DNA of 62,015 nt from an uncultured Bacilli bacterium. GTDB lineage: Bacteria > Bacillota_I > Bacilli_A > ML615J-28 > CAG-313. Below, piece after piece: positions 49,923 to 59,771 of the stretch. The position numbers and the translations under genes are program-made. The notes below the pieces were generated by a model, which worked only from the letters and a program-made list of their open reading frames with translations, ran no database searches and was not told the DNA's origin. Each line of letters begins with the position of its first letter. Within the stretch, counting starts at the first letter, position 1. The stretch is from NCBI GenBank assembly GCA_934098295.1, contig CAKONV010000011.1, positions 1 through 62,015 on the forward strand, in the 5' to 3' direction.

Positions 49923-50558
49923 TTAAACATTTTTGTTAATAATCAATTCTTTACTTTTCATTAAACGAATAGTATTACTACGTTCATTATCATCCAATTT
50001 CATAGTAATGAAATGGATTGTTTCCTCATACGAAGGTATCATTACATATTCTATAGCATTAACTCTTCTTCGAGTTTTTTCAATTTCAACAGCCAACATA
50101 TCACAAGTCTTTTCAATTTCAGCAAGTTTTACTAATTTAGGAAGCAAATTAGATAATTCTAAAACTGATGAATCTAGATTAGATGGCGTTTGAGCGAAGT
50201 CATATGTTAAATCAATTTTTCTTTGATCATCATAAGTGTTAATTACAGGAACATGTATATTCATGATAATTTTTTCCGAAAGCGACAATTCTAGACTTTT
50301 TGAAGGAATCATCAAAGCTTCATTAACACCTAAAGAACCAGCATTTAAATTAGCTACAGCAAAAGTCTTCATAACTTTATTTAATTCTTCTTCTACTTCT
50401 AATCTTAAAGCACGATTCTTTTTAATTAAAAGCATGTATTGGCGAACCATTTCATCTTGTTTATCTTTAAGTAATTTATGGCCGCGAACTGAGGTAGCTA
50501 ATTGCTTTTTTAACTTTGTTAATTCCATTCTTGTAGGATTAACATTAATTCTTGCCAT
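49923..50558 (-). CDS. ntpD: V-type ATPase subunit D
   Basis: A 211-residue rotor-stalk protein made of two long helices. Family text NPTRMELTKLKKQLATSVRG at the start and VAVEIEKTRRRVNAIEYVMIP-like text (AVEIEKTRRRVNAIEYVMIP) toward the end. Last gene of the operon, after subunit B as is usual. Confidence 0.95.
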   Translation of the reverse strand: MARINVNPTRMELTKLKKQLATSVRGHKLLKDKQDEMVRQYMLLIKKNRALRLEVEEELNKVMKTFAVANLNAGSLGVNEALMIPSKSLELSLSEKIIMNIHVPVINTYDDQRKIDLTYDFAQTPSNLDSSVLELSNLLPKLVKLAEIEKTCDMLAVEIEKTRRRVNAIEYVMIPSYEETIHFITMKLDDNERSNTIRLMKSKELIINKNV

Positions 50559-50560
50559 AG

Positions 50561-51940
50561 TTATTCGTCCTTATTCGGATAATATTTATCAATTATCTTC
50601 AAGTCAATACGTTTTAATTCTGATTTTGGCAAAATTGTTAATAATTTCCAACCTAAATCAAGAGTTTCTTCAATGGTTCTATTAGTATTGAAACCTTGAG
50701 AAACATATTCATTTTCAAAAGCAACCGCAAATTTCGCATAAAGTTTGTCAACATCTGATAAGGCAGCTTCACCTAAAATAACTGAAAGCTCTTTTGCTTC
50801 TTTACCACGAGAATAAGCTGAAAATAATTGGTTCATAGTTTGAGAATGATCTTCTCTAGTTTTATCTTTACCAATACCTTTATCTTTTAAACGACTAAGA
50901 GAAGGTAAAACATCAATTGGAGGAACAATACCTTTCATGTATAAATCACGAGATAGAATAATTTGACCTTCAGTAATATATCCTGTTAAATCGGGAATTG
51001 GGTGAGTCTTATCCTCTTCTGGCATTGTCAAAATAGGAATTTGGGTAATAGAACCATTCTTTCCACGAATACGACCAGCACGTTCATATAAACTTGCAAG
51101 ATCTGTATACATATAACCCGGATAACCTCTACGTCCTGGTACTTCCTTACGAGCAGCAGATACTTCTCTTAGTGCTTCCGCATAATTTGTAATATCTGTT
51201 AAAATAACTAAAACGTGCATTCCTAGTTCATAAGCTAAATATTCCGCACAAGTGATTGCCATTTTGGGAGTGGCTAAACGTTCAATAGCAGGGTCATTAG
51301 CTAAATTCATAAATAAGACACTTCGTTCAATTGAACCTGACTTTTTAAAATCTTGAATAAAATAATCAGCTTCTTCAAAAGTAATACCAATAGCAGCAAA
51401 AACGACTGCGAATTCATCATTAGTGCCTCTAACACGAGCTTGACGAGCAATTTGAGCAGCAAGTTGAGCATGAGGAAGACCAGATGCTGAGAAAATAGGT
51501 AATTTTTGACCTCTAACTAAAGTATTTAATCCATCAATACCAGAAATACCAGTTTGAATAAATTCAGATGGATAGTCTCTAGCAACGGGATTTAAAGGCG
51601 AACCATTAATGTCCATTACTTTCGTAGGAATTAATTCGCCTCCACCATCAATTGGTCGACCCATACCATCAAATACACGTCCTAGAATATCAGGTGCAAG
51701 TTTAATTTCAATACCATGGCCTAAGAATTGAACCTTGGAAGTAGAAATTTTTAAGCCTTGTGAAGCCGTAAATAATTGAACAAGAGCTTTGTCTTCATTA
51801 ACTTCAAGAACTTTACCAATACGTTCTTCACCGTTTGCCTGTTTAATTTTAACTAATTCATCATATTTTACACCTTCAACTTGATCAACAAGCATTAAAG
51901 GACCAACAACTTCTTTTATAGTTTTATATTCCTTTGGCAT
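50561..51940 (-). CDS. ntpB: V-type ATPase subunit B
   Basis: A 459-residue regulatory subunit of the A3B3 head. It has the ATPase fold but no functional P-loop (SASGLPHAQLAAQIARQA in place of GxxxxGKT), as expected. EVPGRRGYPGYMYTDLASLYERAG is diagnostic. Overlaps the end of subunit A (TAATG). Confidence 0.97.
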   Translation of the reverse strand: MPKEYKTIKEVVGPLMLVDQVEGVKYDELVKIKQANGEERIGKVLEVNEDKALVQLFTASQGLKISTSKVQFLGHGIEIKLAPDILGRVFDGMGRPIDGGGELIPTKVMDINGSPLNPVARDYPSEFIQTGISGIDGLNTLVRGQKLPIFSASGLPHAQLAAQIARQARVRGTNDEFAVVFAAIGITFEEADYFIQDFKKSGSIERSVLFMNLANDPAIERLATPKMAITCAEYLAYELGMHVLVILTDITNYAEALREVSAARKEVPGRRGYPGYMYTDLASLYERAGRIRGKNGSITQIPILTMPEEDKTHPIPDLTGYITEGQIILSRDLYMKGIVPPIDVLPSLSRLKDKGIGKDKTREDHSQTMNQLFSAYSRGKEAKELSVILGEAALSDVDKLYAKFAVAFENEYVSQGFNTNRTIEETLDLGWKLLTILPKSELKRIDLKIIDKYYPNKDE

Positions 51941-53727
51941 TAGGCATTTTCTCCTTTTTCAAGTTTTTCAAATTCTTCATTTAATTCACTCACAATTTTA
52001 TGATATTCTGCCTCAAAATCATCTTCAAAAATGTATTTCATACGTCCAATTTTTTCAATTGATTGCATTTCCATAATTTTATTAAAAGCAACATTATTTT
52101 TTAAAGCATTTTGGGCACCATTGTACCAAGCAATTATAGCTTTAAGCATACCATATTGTTTTTTTAGAGATGTGTAAGTATCTACTTCATGGAAGGCAAT
52201 TTGATGTAAATAATCCTCTCGAATACTTCTTGCACATTCAAGTTTTAAACGGTCAGTATATTCTAAGGAATCAACACCAACCAAACGTACAATTTCATCA
52301 AGTTTTGATTCTTCTTGGAGCATATTCATGGCAAAAGCAACTTGTTTACTCCAATCGCTCTCAACATATTCATCAAAGTATTCCTTCAATTGATCACTAT
52401 ATAAAGAATAGCTCTTTAACCAATCAATGGCTGGAAAGTGACGTCTATAAGCTAAGGCTGAACTTAAACACCAGAATACTTTTACAATTCTTAATGTAGC
52501 TTGAGAAACGGGTTCTGAAGTATCACCACCTGGAGGCGATACGGCACCAATTGCAGTAACAGCACCAGTTCTGCCTTCACTACCTAAACACTTTACAAAG
52601 CCAGCTCTTTCATAAAACTCGGCAAGTCTACTAGCAAGATAAGCAGGATAACCTTCTTCACCAGGCATTTCCTCTAGTCTTGAAGACATTTCTCTTAAAG
52701 CTTCAGCCCAACGTGATGTTGAATCTGCCATTATAGCAACTTTGTATCCCATATCACGATAGTATTCAGCAATTGTAATACCAGTATAAATACTTGCTTC
52801 TCGAGCTGCAACTGGCATATTTGATGTGTTAGCGATTAAAACGGTTCTTTTCATTAATGCTTCGCCAGTTTTAGGGTCATGTAGTTCAGGGAATTCACGC
52901 AATACATCAGTCATTTCATTACCACGTTCACCACAACCAATATAAACAATGATATCAGCATCGGCCCACTTAGCTAATTGGTGTTGAACAACGGTTTTTC
53001 CACTACCAAAAGGACCGGGAATAGCGGCAACACCGCCAATTGCAATTGGGAATAAAGTATCAATAACTCTTTGACCAGTAACCATTGGTTGTTTAGGTGT
53101 TAATTTATTTTTATATGGTCTCATTTTACGAACAGGCCAAGTCTGCATCATTTTTAACGATACATCACCATTTTTAGTAGTTACAACCGCAACAACATCG
53201 GTAACATGATATTCACCATTTTTAATTTCTTTAATTGTACCTTCAACATAAGGTGGAACCATAATTTTATGTAAAACGGAACTGGTTTCTTCAACTTCAC
53301 CAATTACATCTCCACCTACTACATTGTCACCAACTTTAACTTTGGCAACAAAATTCCATAAACGTTCACGATTTAATTTTGGAACATCTACACCTAAAGG
53401 AATACGGTCTCCATACCCATCAAAAATTACATTCAATGGACGTTGAATACCATCATATATTCCTTCTATTAATCCGGGGCCTAGTTCTACTGATAATGGT
53501 TCATTAGTGAAATATACAGGTTCACCAGGGCCTAAACCAGCAGTTTCTTCGTATACTTGGATAGAAGCCAAATCACCACGTAATTCAATAACTTCACCAA
53601 TTAAACGTTTTTCACTTACCCTAACGACATCATACATTTGCACATCCTTCATTCCTTTAGCAAGAACTAAAGGACCTGCAACTTTAGAAATGATGCCTAT
53701 TTTTTCATTTGTCTGATTAGGATTCAT
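51940..53727 (-). CDS. ntpA: V-type ATPase catalytic subunit A
   Basis: A 595-residue catalytic subunit. Walker A GPFGSGKTVVQHQLAKW near 233, GCGERGNEMTDVL, and SRLEEMPGEEGYPAYLASRL. The non-homologous insert of V/A-type A subunits is present at roughly 110-200. Hydrolyses or makes ATP at the A-B interface. Confidence 0.97.
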   Translation of the reverse strand: MNPNQTNEKIGIISKVAGPLVLAKGMKDVQMYDVVRVSEKRLIGEVIELRGDLASIQVYEETAGLGPGEPVYFTNEPLSVELGPGLIEGIYDGIQRPLNVIFDGYGDRIPLGVDVPKLNRERLWNFVAKVKVGDNVVGGDVIGEVEETSSVLHKIMVPPYVEGTIKEIKNGEYHVTDVVAVVTTKNGDVSLKMMQTWPVRKMRPYKNKLTPKQPMVTGQRVIDTLFPIAIGGVAAIPGPFGSGKTVVQHQLAKWADADIIVYIGCGERGNEMTDVLREFPELHDPKTGEALMKRTVLIANTSNMPVAAREASIYTGITIAEYYRDMGYKVAIMADSTSRWAEALREMSSRLEEMPGEEGYPAYLASRLAEFYERAGFVKCLGSEGRTGAVTAIGAVSPPGGDTSEPVSQATLRIVKVFWCLSSALAYRRHFPAIDWLKSYSLYSDQLKEYFDEYVESDWSKQVAFAMNMLQEESKLDEIVRLVGVDSLEYTDRLKLECARSIREDYLHQIAFHEVDTYTSLKKQYGMLKAIIAWYNGAQNALKNNVAFNKIMEMQSIEKIGRMKYIFEDDFEAEYHKIVSELNEEFEKLEKGENA

Positions 53728-53742
53728 TTTTTTATATCCTTT

Positions 53743-54057
53743 CTAAAATATGTTAATACCAATTGCTTTTTCAACACTATCCTTAATTTTCTTTTCACCA
53801 ACACCAGTAGATGATGAATCTATTGGCAATGGAAGAATAATAGGATAAGCCAAAGTAGCATATTTTTCCAATGTTTCCGTGATAGAAACATAAATTTTTT
53901 CACTAACATAAATGATTTTACAACCATTTTTATATAACTCAAATATTTTTTTATCAATTTCTAAGGGATCACTTAAAACAAAAGTTTTCATTCCGACGGC
54001 ATTAAATAAAACAACATTATTAGTTTCGCCAATTACGGCTATATCTACTTTTTCCAT
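53743..54057 (-). CDS. ntpG: V-type ATPase subunit F
   Basis: A 104-residue small central-stalk subunit (NtpG in Enterococcus). Starts DIAVIGETNNVVLFNAVGMK, with KIIYVSEKIYVSITETLE and the LPIDSSSTGVG loop typical of the family. Confidence 0.9.
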   Translation of the reverse strand: MEKVDIAVIGETNNVVLFNAVGMKTFVLSDPLEIDKKIFELYKNGCKIIYVSEKIYVSITETLEKYATLAYPIILPLPIDSSSTGVGEKKIKDSVEKAIGINIF

Positions 54058-54065
54058 ATGTCCTC

Positions 54066-55016
54066 CTAATATGTAAGCAAATCGCTAATATTTACATTAT
54101 CAGTTGTATAAACATAACGAATGTTGCTAATTTCAGCCTGTTTTTCTAAATAATAGTAAATAATTGGACCTAATTCAAAATTATCATCTTTATATTTTGA
54201 CATAATGTTAAGAATATTTTGATTAATTTCTAATTCTAATTTTTCTACATTAAACTCTTTTAAATAAGTATCCAATAATTTAATAAAAATTCTATAAATT
54301 TCTTTATCTTCTCTTGTTTTAAATATATTTACCATATTTTCAAATTTTAGATTGAATGCACCTTTGAAAACATTTAAATCAGCATTTCCACCCAAAAATA
54401 ACATTTCTTCTAGTTCACTTATGTCCCAATTTAATCTTTTGATTCTAATCATTGTTAAAAAGTTAATAAAATCAATTTTATTTTTTAAATAACATAGTAA
54501 TGAACGCGACTTTTTACTGGCTTCTTTTATAACATAGTCAAAGATTATCTGATCAATTAGCATCGATAATTTTCTAGGAGTAATACCCTCTATCAATTGA
54601 TTGTTAATAGACGAAACAAGAAAATTTAAATGTTTATTTTGCGAATCTTTATTATCTAAAATAGCTGTTTTTAATTCATCTTCGTCATAACTACCATTAG
54701 CTGTAAAAACAAAATTACCCTGACCAAATATTTTATACTTGTAAAGCATTTTAATGTTTTTAGCATCTATCGCAACAAAAAAGATATCAATCAAATCTCG
54801 ATCTACAGCAATGTCTTTTAAAAAGTTTTTAGTTTTAACTTCTTCACTATTAATCAACGATTCTAAATTAGTTTGGTCAGTTCCAAAACCTGAATCATAT
54901 AAAACTTTCATAAATTCATCTTTTTTTACATTTTCAAGACGAATGATTTTGTTACAATCTAAAATTTTTGTTTCTCTTGATTTAACCGAACCGTTTGCAA
55001 AAAGATAATCACTCAT
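54066..55016 (-). CDS. ntpC: V-type ATPase subunit C
   Basis: A 316-residue helical subunit that joins the central stalk to the membrane ring. Diverged, but the length, helical content and position between E and F fit. I chose the ATG at 55016, one base after the subunit E stop with GGTGAG upstream; an in-frame start at 55037 lies within subunit E. Confidence 0.85.
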   Translation of the reverse strand: MSDYLFANGSVKSRETKILDCNKIIRLENVKKDEFMKVLYDSGFGTDQTNLESLINSEEVKTKNFLKDIAVDRDLIDIFFVAIDAKNIKMLYKYKIFGQGNFVFTANGSYDEDELKTAILDNKDSQNKHLNFLVSSINNQLIEGITPRKLSMLIDQIIFDYVIKEASKKSRSLLCYLKNKIDFINFLTMIRIKRLNWDISELEEMLFLGGNADLNVFKGAFNLKFENMVNIFKTREDKEIYRIFIKLLDTYLKEFNVEKLELEINQNILNIMSKYKDDNFELGPIIYYYLEKQAEISNIRYVYTTDNVNISDLLTY

Positions 55017-55017
55017 T

Positions 55018-55635
55018 TTACTCACCATCTTTTTCAAACAAAACTACAGCAAGCTCCTGTTCCATTTCTTCTTCTAATTCTTTCAAACATGATTCAAAAG
55101 AATAGTCAATATCAAAATTTTTTCCTTCAATTATAAAACCACCAGAAATATCAACGGGTTCATTAGATAACTTAAGATTATAATTTTCTCCTAAAATTTC
55201 ATTTAGTTTTGTAAGCGATGAATCTTTAAGGGAAAATACCTTTGCATAGCATTTATAATCTTTTTCATTTACTCTAATGATTTCATTTCCTTCAATACTT
55301 GCTTGTTTTATTCTATTGACAACATAATTTTTTAGATTGTCATCATCAAAGGAAAGTAGTTTATTTAATACATCTAAAAATAGAGAGTGTATTAAATTTT
55401 TTTTATGGGCAAGAAGAGTCTGTTTAGCTGTTTGTTCACTTGAAGTAATTTGTGACTTAAAGGCATCATCATTTTTGATTTTAGCATTTTTCTTTAACTC
55501 ATCAATTCTTATCATCATTTCCGAAATGATAGAATCATGTAATTCTTGAGCTTTTTTAGTACCTTCTGTTAAAATTTTTTCTGCCTCTAAACGTCCAGAT
55601 TCTTCAATTTTTTCATAAATTGAATTCTTACTCAT
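55018..55635 (-). CDS. ntpE: V-type ATPase subunit E
   Basis: A 205-residue peripheral-stalk subunit: a long charged N-terminal helix (KIEESGRLEAEKILTEGTKK) and a mixed C-terminal domain with DISGGFIIEG, the family hallmark. GGTGAT precedes the start. Confidence 0.9.
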   Translation of the reverse strand: MSKNSIYEKIEESGRLEAEKILTEGTKKAQELHDSIISEMMIRIDELKKNAKIKNDDAFKSQITSSEQTAKQTLLAHKKNLIHSLFLDVLNKLLSFDDDNLKNYVVNRIKQASIEGNEIIRVNEKDYKCYAKVFSLKDSSLTKLNEILGENYNLKLSNEPVDISGGFIIEGKNFDIDYSFESCLKELEEEMEQELAVVLFEKDGE

Positions 55636-55663
55636 GAAATCACCAATTTTATTGTTACATTTT

Positions 55664-56131
55664 TTAGATATTAGTAATAAGTAAAATGCTAATGATTAGG
55701 GAAAGAATTGCGTATGTTTCAACTAATACGGCCATTGTAATACCTTTACCAGAAGCATCAGGTTGTTTAGCCGTCATCATAATACCAGATACCGCAACTC
55801 TACCTTGGAAAAATGCAGAAATTAAGCCATTAATCATAATAGGAAGACAAGCACCTAAATATGCAAGTCCAGTACCTACACTCATACTTGTAAGTGGAGA
55901 ACCAGAAAGTAAGCCAACCTTAACCATTACAATAATGGTAACTAAGAAACCATATAAACCTTGAGTACCTGGTAAAATTTGTAATACTAGTAACTTACCA
56001 AATAATTCTGGTTGCTCACTAGTAACACCAGCAGCAGCCTTACCACACATTTGAACACCTAAAATAGAGCCAATACCAGCAAAAATTGTTGCACCAGCAG
56101 CTCCAAGTAACGCAAGAATAAATCCTGTCAT
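55664..56131 (-). CDS. ntpK: V-type ATPase c-ring subunit K with Na+-binding residues
   Basis: A 155-residue proteolipid with four membrane helices (a duplicated hairpin). The carboxylate is Glu139 in AVLVETYAI. The residues that coordinate Na+ in Enterococcus hirae NtpK are all present: Leu53, Thr56, Gln57 and Tyr60 in LPGTQGLYG, Gln109 in FFQGR, and Glu139. This predicts Na+ rather than H+ translocation. Confidence 0.95.
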   Translation of the reverse strand: MTGFILALLGAAGATIFAGIGSILGVQMCGKAAAGVTSEQPELFGKLLVLQILPGTQGLYGFLVTIIVMVKVGLLSGSPLTSMSVGTGLAYLGACLPIMINGLISAFFQGRVAVSGIMMTAKQPDASGKGITMAVLVETYAILSLIISILLITNI

Positions 56132-56152
56132 AATTTTATCTCCTTTAATTTT

Positions 56153-58069
56153 TTATTTTATTTCATTAATATATTTTGTTTCTATAGTAAGTGGTTTAAA
56201 CAAATAACCACCACCATCAAAGAATTTTCCATAAAATTCAATATATTGTAGTCTACAGTCATGAACATAAGCTGATAATAATCCTAACACAAGATTAAAT
56301 AAGTGACCAACAATATAAATAATTATAGAAAATAATACTCCTAAGAACGGAATTGGAATCATTGTTCTAACCATTCCAGCAAGTAAATTCATAACATAGG
56401 CAACGGAAGCACTTGACATGATTAAAGCCATTATCCTAGAATATGATAAAATATCTCCTAAATAACTAGTAACATCGTATAACCCCAAAACGCCACCGAA
56501 TATCTTACCAATGATCTTCTTCTTTTTATGGCCACCAAACAATAATATAAAGCACACTCCTAAAATTATCATGCCTAAGCCAATAAATGAAATGAATGAA
56601 GGTATTTTAATATTTTTTAAAGCTGGGAATAATCCAAAGACAGTACCCATAATCGCAAGTAATAATCCTAAAAGAATAAAAATCCAACTAAGATCTTTGC
56701 CAAGCATTTCAAAAATATCTTTATCTTTAACATCTCTAATCATTTTCATGAATAAACCCGTAATAATATGGAAAAAACCAACAATAATCGATAAAACTAA
56801 CATTGGTAACGAGTCATTCATTGGATTAACGAATGCCTTATAAAATGAAAGGGAAAATCCAAAATAACTATTAAACACAATGCCCCAAAAAATGGTTGTT
56901 ATTGATGAATATGTCAAAACTTTAGCTAAATTTAGAGTTCCACCTCTAGGATGAGCAAGTTTAATAAAAAGAAAGCCTAAAATTAACAAAAGAACACCAT
57001 AACCAACATCGCCCATCATCATTCCAAAAATAATCCAATACCAAAAAGACATAACGGGGTTAGGGTCAATTTCTTTTGAAGTAGGTACAGAAAACATATT
57101 AGTTATTCCTTCAAAAGGTGTAACTATTTTATTATTAATCGTATAAGTAGGAGCCATTTCATCATCCTTAGGTTCTAGTAGCTCTAAATCATAATAAGGT
57201 GTAACCTCTTCCACAGCTTTCTTTAATTTATCGACATCATCTTTAGGAAGCCAACCATCAATAATATAAGTTTCCATAGTTGATGCATAATCGCTTTCTT
57301 CTCTAGCTTTTCTACTTAATAAATGATCTGCATAAACCTTTAATTTTGGTAAATCACTTGTCTTTTCTTTTAAAAAGTTATCAACTTTTTCTACCTTTTC
57401 ATTTAACAATTCAATATTTTTTTCTAAATGCAATACATAAGAATGCATCGAACCATCATAATTTGGCAATTTAAAATCATTGTATCCGAAATTTTTTATT
57501 TTATTTAATATAATTTCATCATCAGAACAATAATTTATAAAAAATACAGCCTTTAAGGAACGAACATTTCCTAAGATTTCAAAATAACTGGCATTTTCAT
57601 TCATCAAACTAGTAAAGTCTTCTAAATACTTTTGTTCAATGTAACCACTATGGACAATAGCATGATTAGTATTACTTAATTGATTAAGATTAACACTAAG
57701 ATTTGTCCAAGCATCGTATTGTTTTATCTCTTCTTTTAAAGATTTAATTTCCAAAAGAATTTGCGTTTTTTCGTTAATTTTTTCTTCAACTTCATCGACT
57801 AGTTTTTGGTATTTATCATCAATGTTTTCCATTTCATCATATGTTGATACAATATAATCACCAAATAATGGTTTTTTATCTACATATTTACTTACATTTT
57901 TAATTGATGATTCAGTTCTTGATATAATACCATCAATACCTATTTTTTGGTTAGCACTTTCTTCTTGTTTTTCAATCATCAAACAAGAAGCCCTTTGAAT
58001 TGATTTTAAAACTGGTTCTAAATCAGTCTTTAGGATTACTAATTTAGCTTTATACATAGAAGCTATCAT
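56153..58069 (-). CDS. ntpI: V-type ATPase subunit I (a-subunit)
   Basis: A 638-residue subunit with a cytoplasmic N-terminal half (coiled coil, to about 330) and a membrane half of about seven to eight helices forming the ion half-channels. Diagnostic text: DPNPVMSFWYWIIFGMMMGD and DVTSYLGDILSYSRIMALIM. The ATG overlaps the stop of the G-type subunit, with GGAGGA upstream. Confidence 0.95.
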   Translation of the reverse strand: MIASMYKAKLVILKTDLEPVLKSIQRASCLMIEKQEESANQKIGIDGIISRTESSIKNVSKYVDKKPLFGDYIVSTYDEMENIDDKYQKLVDEVEEKINEKTQILLEIKSLKEEIKQYDAWTNLSVNLNQLSNTNHAIVHSGYIEQKYLEDFTSLMNENASYFEILGNVRSLKAVFFINYCSDDEIILNKIKNFGYNDFKLPNYDGSMHSYVLHLEKNIELLNEKVEKVDNFLKEKTSDLPKLKVYADHLLSRKAREESDYASTMETYIIDGWLPKDDVDKLKKAVEEVTPYYDLELLEPKDDEMAPTYTINNKIVTPFEGITNMFSVPTSKEIDPNPVMSFWYWIIFGMMMGDVGYGVLLLILGFLFIKLAHPRGGTLNLAKVLTYSSITTIFWGIVFNSYFGFSLSFYKAFVNPMNDSLPMLVLSIIVGFFHIITGLFMKMIRDVKDKDIFEMLGKDLSWIFILLGLLLAIMGTVFGLFPALKNIKIPSFISFIGLGMIILGVCFILLFGGHKKKKIIGKIFGGVLGLYDVTSYLGDILSYSRIMALIMSSASVAYVMNLLAGMVRTMIPIPFLGVLFSIIIYIVGHLFNLVLGLLSAYVHDCRLQYIEFYGKFFDGGGYLFKPLTIETKYINEIK

Positions 58070-58374
58070 TAATTAACAATCCTCCTCATAATAATATCAA
58101 TTGCTTTTTGTTTATTCAAATCAGCGATTTTATTCAAAGAATCACATTCTGTTTCGCATTGATTCTTAATTTTTAATGCTTCTTCTTTTCGCAAATTTTC
58201 ACATCTTATATTGTCTTCTTGAATTTCATTCTTAGCTTTTTCTAATAAGTTTTGAGCTTCAAGGACTGATGATTCATTTGTTTGTTCCAATAATTCTTTA
58301 TTTTTTTCCAAAGCATCTTGTTTTAGTTTATTAGCTAAATCTTCTGATTTGTGAATAGAATCAATAATTGACAT
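58069..58374 (-). CDS. ntpF: V-type ATPase subunit G/H (peripheral stalk)
   Basis: A 101-residue Glu/Lys-rich coiled coil (EAQNLLEKAKNEIQEDNIRC), matching the small stalk subunit that pairs with E (NtpF in Enterococcus). First gene of the operon, with GGAGGTG before the ATG. Position is the main evidence, because coiled coils of this kind diverge fast. Confidence 0.8.
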   Translation of the reverse strand: MSIIDSIHKSEDLANKLKQDALEKNKELLEQTNESSVLEAQNLLEKAKNEIQEDNIRCENLRKEEALKIKNQCETECDSLNKIADLNKQKAIDIIMRRIVN

Positions 58375-58414
58375 TACTTCACCTCCTCAATATAATAAAA
58401 TTTATTAAAAAATA

Positions 58415-58440
58415 AAAAGCCTAGGTATTCCTAGACTTTT
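58415..58440 (-). terminator. Terminator of cmk-rpsA-der
   Basis: Stem AAAAG-CTAGG with its complement around a four-base loop and one internal mismatch, followed by TTATTTTTT on the minus strand. Only 40 bases separate it from the V-ATPase start, so that operon's promoter must overlap it. Confidence 0.75.
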
Positions 58441-58443
58441 TTA

Positions 58444-59754
58444 TTATTCATCCTTTTTTCTTAAAATGAATTTAATTGGTGTACCTTCAAGGTTGAACGC
58501 CTCACGTAATTTGTTTTCTAGGTATCTTTGATATGAAAAATGTAAATATTTCGGATCGTTTACAAATAGAACAAAACTAGGTGGATTTTTCTCAACTTGT
58601 GAAGCATAATAGATTTTTAAGCGGTCTCCATTAAAAAATGGAGCATCTTGAAGAAGGGTTGCATCTAATAAAACATCATTAAGAACATTAGTAGCAATTC
58701 TTCTTGTATAGTTTTCATAGACCATTTTTATATTATCAAATATTGTTTGAATCCGCAAATTTTTAAGTGCCGAAACAAATACAATCGGTGCATAGTCTAA
58801 AAATACAAAGTGATTACGAATTTTTTTAATCCATTCTTGCATAGATTTATCATTTTTGTCAACAGCATCCCACTTATTAACAACAATAATAATCGCTTTG
58901 CCAGCATCCATTGCATAACCTACAACATGTTTATCTTGTTCTTCGATTCCTTTTTTAGCATCAATCACAAAAAGAACAACGCTAGAACGCTCAATCGCTT
59001 TAATAGCTCTTAACAAACTATACTTTTCAGCGTTCTCGTAAATCTTACCACTTTTTCTAATTCCAGCCGTATCTATAACAACATAATTTTGACCATCTCT
59101 TTTAAATGGTGTATCAATCGCATCTCTAGTAGTACCAGCAACGTCGCTAACAATAACTCTTTCTGTGCCTAAAATAGCATTGGTAAGGGAACTTTTGCCA
59201 ACATTTGGTTGACCAATAATAGAAAACTCAATTGTATCTTCATACTTTCTTTCTTTTTTTTCTGGTAATAGTTTGATAATTTCATCAAGTAGATCACCTA
59301 TTCCGATACCATGCAAAGTACTAATAGGTATAACATCATCTACACCAAAATTATAAAATTCATAAGTATTATCGATATATTTCAAATCATCAATTTTATT
59401 AGCCGCCACAATTACTGGCTTTTTCGTTCTATGCAAGATGTTCATAACATCTCTATCTTCTTTAACAATACCAACTCTGCCATCAACAACAAAAACAATT
59501 ATATCAGCCTCATCCATGGCAAGTTCAGCCTGAGCCTTAATTTCTTCCATAAAAGGTAAATCATTAAGTTCAATACCACCAGTATCTATTATTGAAAAAG
59601 TTTGATCCAACCAACTACATTTAGCATATAAACGATCTCTAGTAACACCACTAGCATCATCTGTAATAGCAAGTTTATCACCAGCAAGTCGATTGAAAAG
59701 GCTACTTTTTCCAACATTAGGTCGACCAACAATCGCAACTGTACCGTGTTTCAT
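58444..59754 (-). CDS. der: Ribosome-assembly GTPase Der (EngA)
   Basis: A 436-residue protein with two tandem G domains: GRPNVGKS at 9-16 and GQPNVGKS near 180, each with DTAG/DTGG and NKxD motifs, and a C-terminal KH-like domain. Acts in 50S subunit maturation. Follows cmk and the S1 gene, the usual Bacillota order. Confidence 0.97.
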   Translation of the reverse strand: MKHGTVAIVGRPNVGKSSLFNRLAGDKLAITDDASGVTRDRLYAKCSWLDQTFSIIDTGGIELNDLPFMEEIKAQAELAMDEADIIVFVVDGRVGIVKEDRDVMNILHRTKKPVIVAANKIDDLKYIDNTYEFYNFGVDDVIPISTLHGIGIGDLLDEIIKLLPEKKERKYEDTIEFSIIGQPNVGKSSLTNAILGTERVIVSDVAGTTRDAIDTPFKRDGQNYVVIDTAGIRKSGKIYENAEKYSLLRAIKAIERSSVVLFVIDAKKGIEEQDKHVVGYAMDAGKAIIIVVNKWDAVDKNDKSMQEWIKKIRNHFVFLDYAPIVFVSALKNLRIQTIFDNIKMVYENYTRRIATNVLNDVLLDATLLQDAPFFNGDRLKIYYASQVEKNPPSFVLFVNDPKYLHFSYQRYLENKLREAFNLEGTPIKFILRKKDE

Positions 59755-59771
59755 TGTTATTTACCTATTTA

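Noticed and set aside
55686..55964. Plus-strand frame opposite the V-ATPase K subunit
   Set aside because: It mirrors the conserved c-subunit gene and has no ribosome site or recognisable domain.
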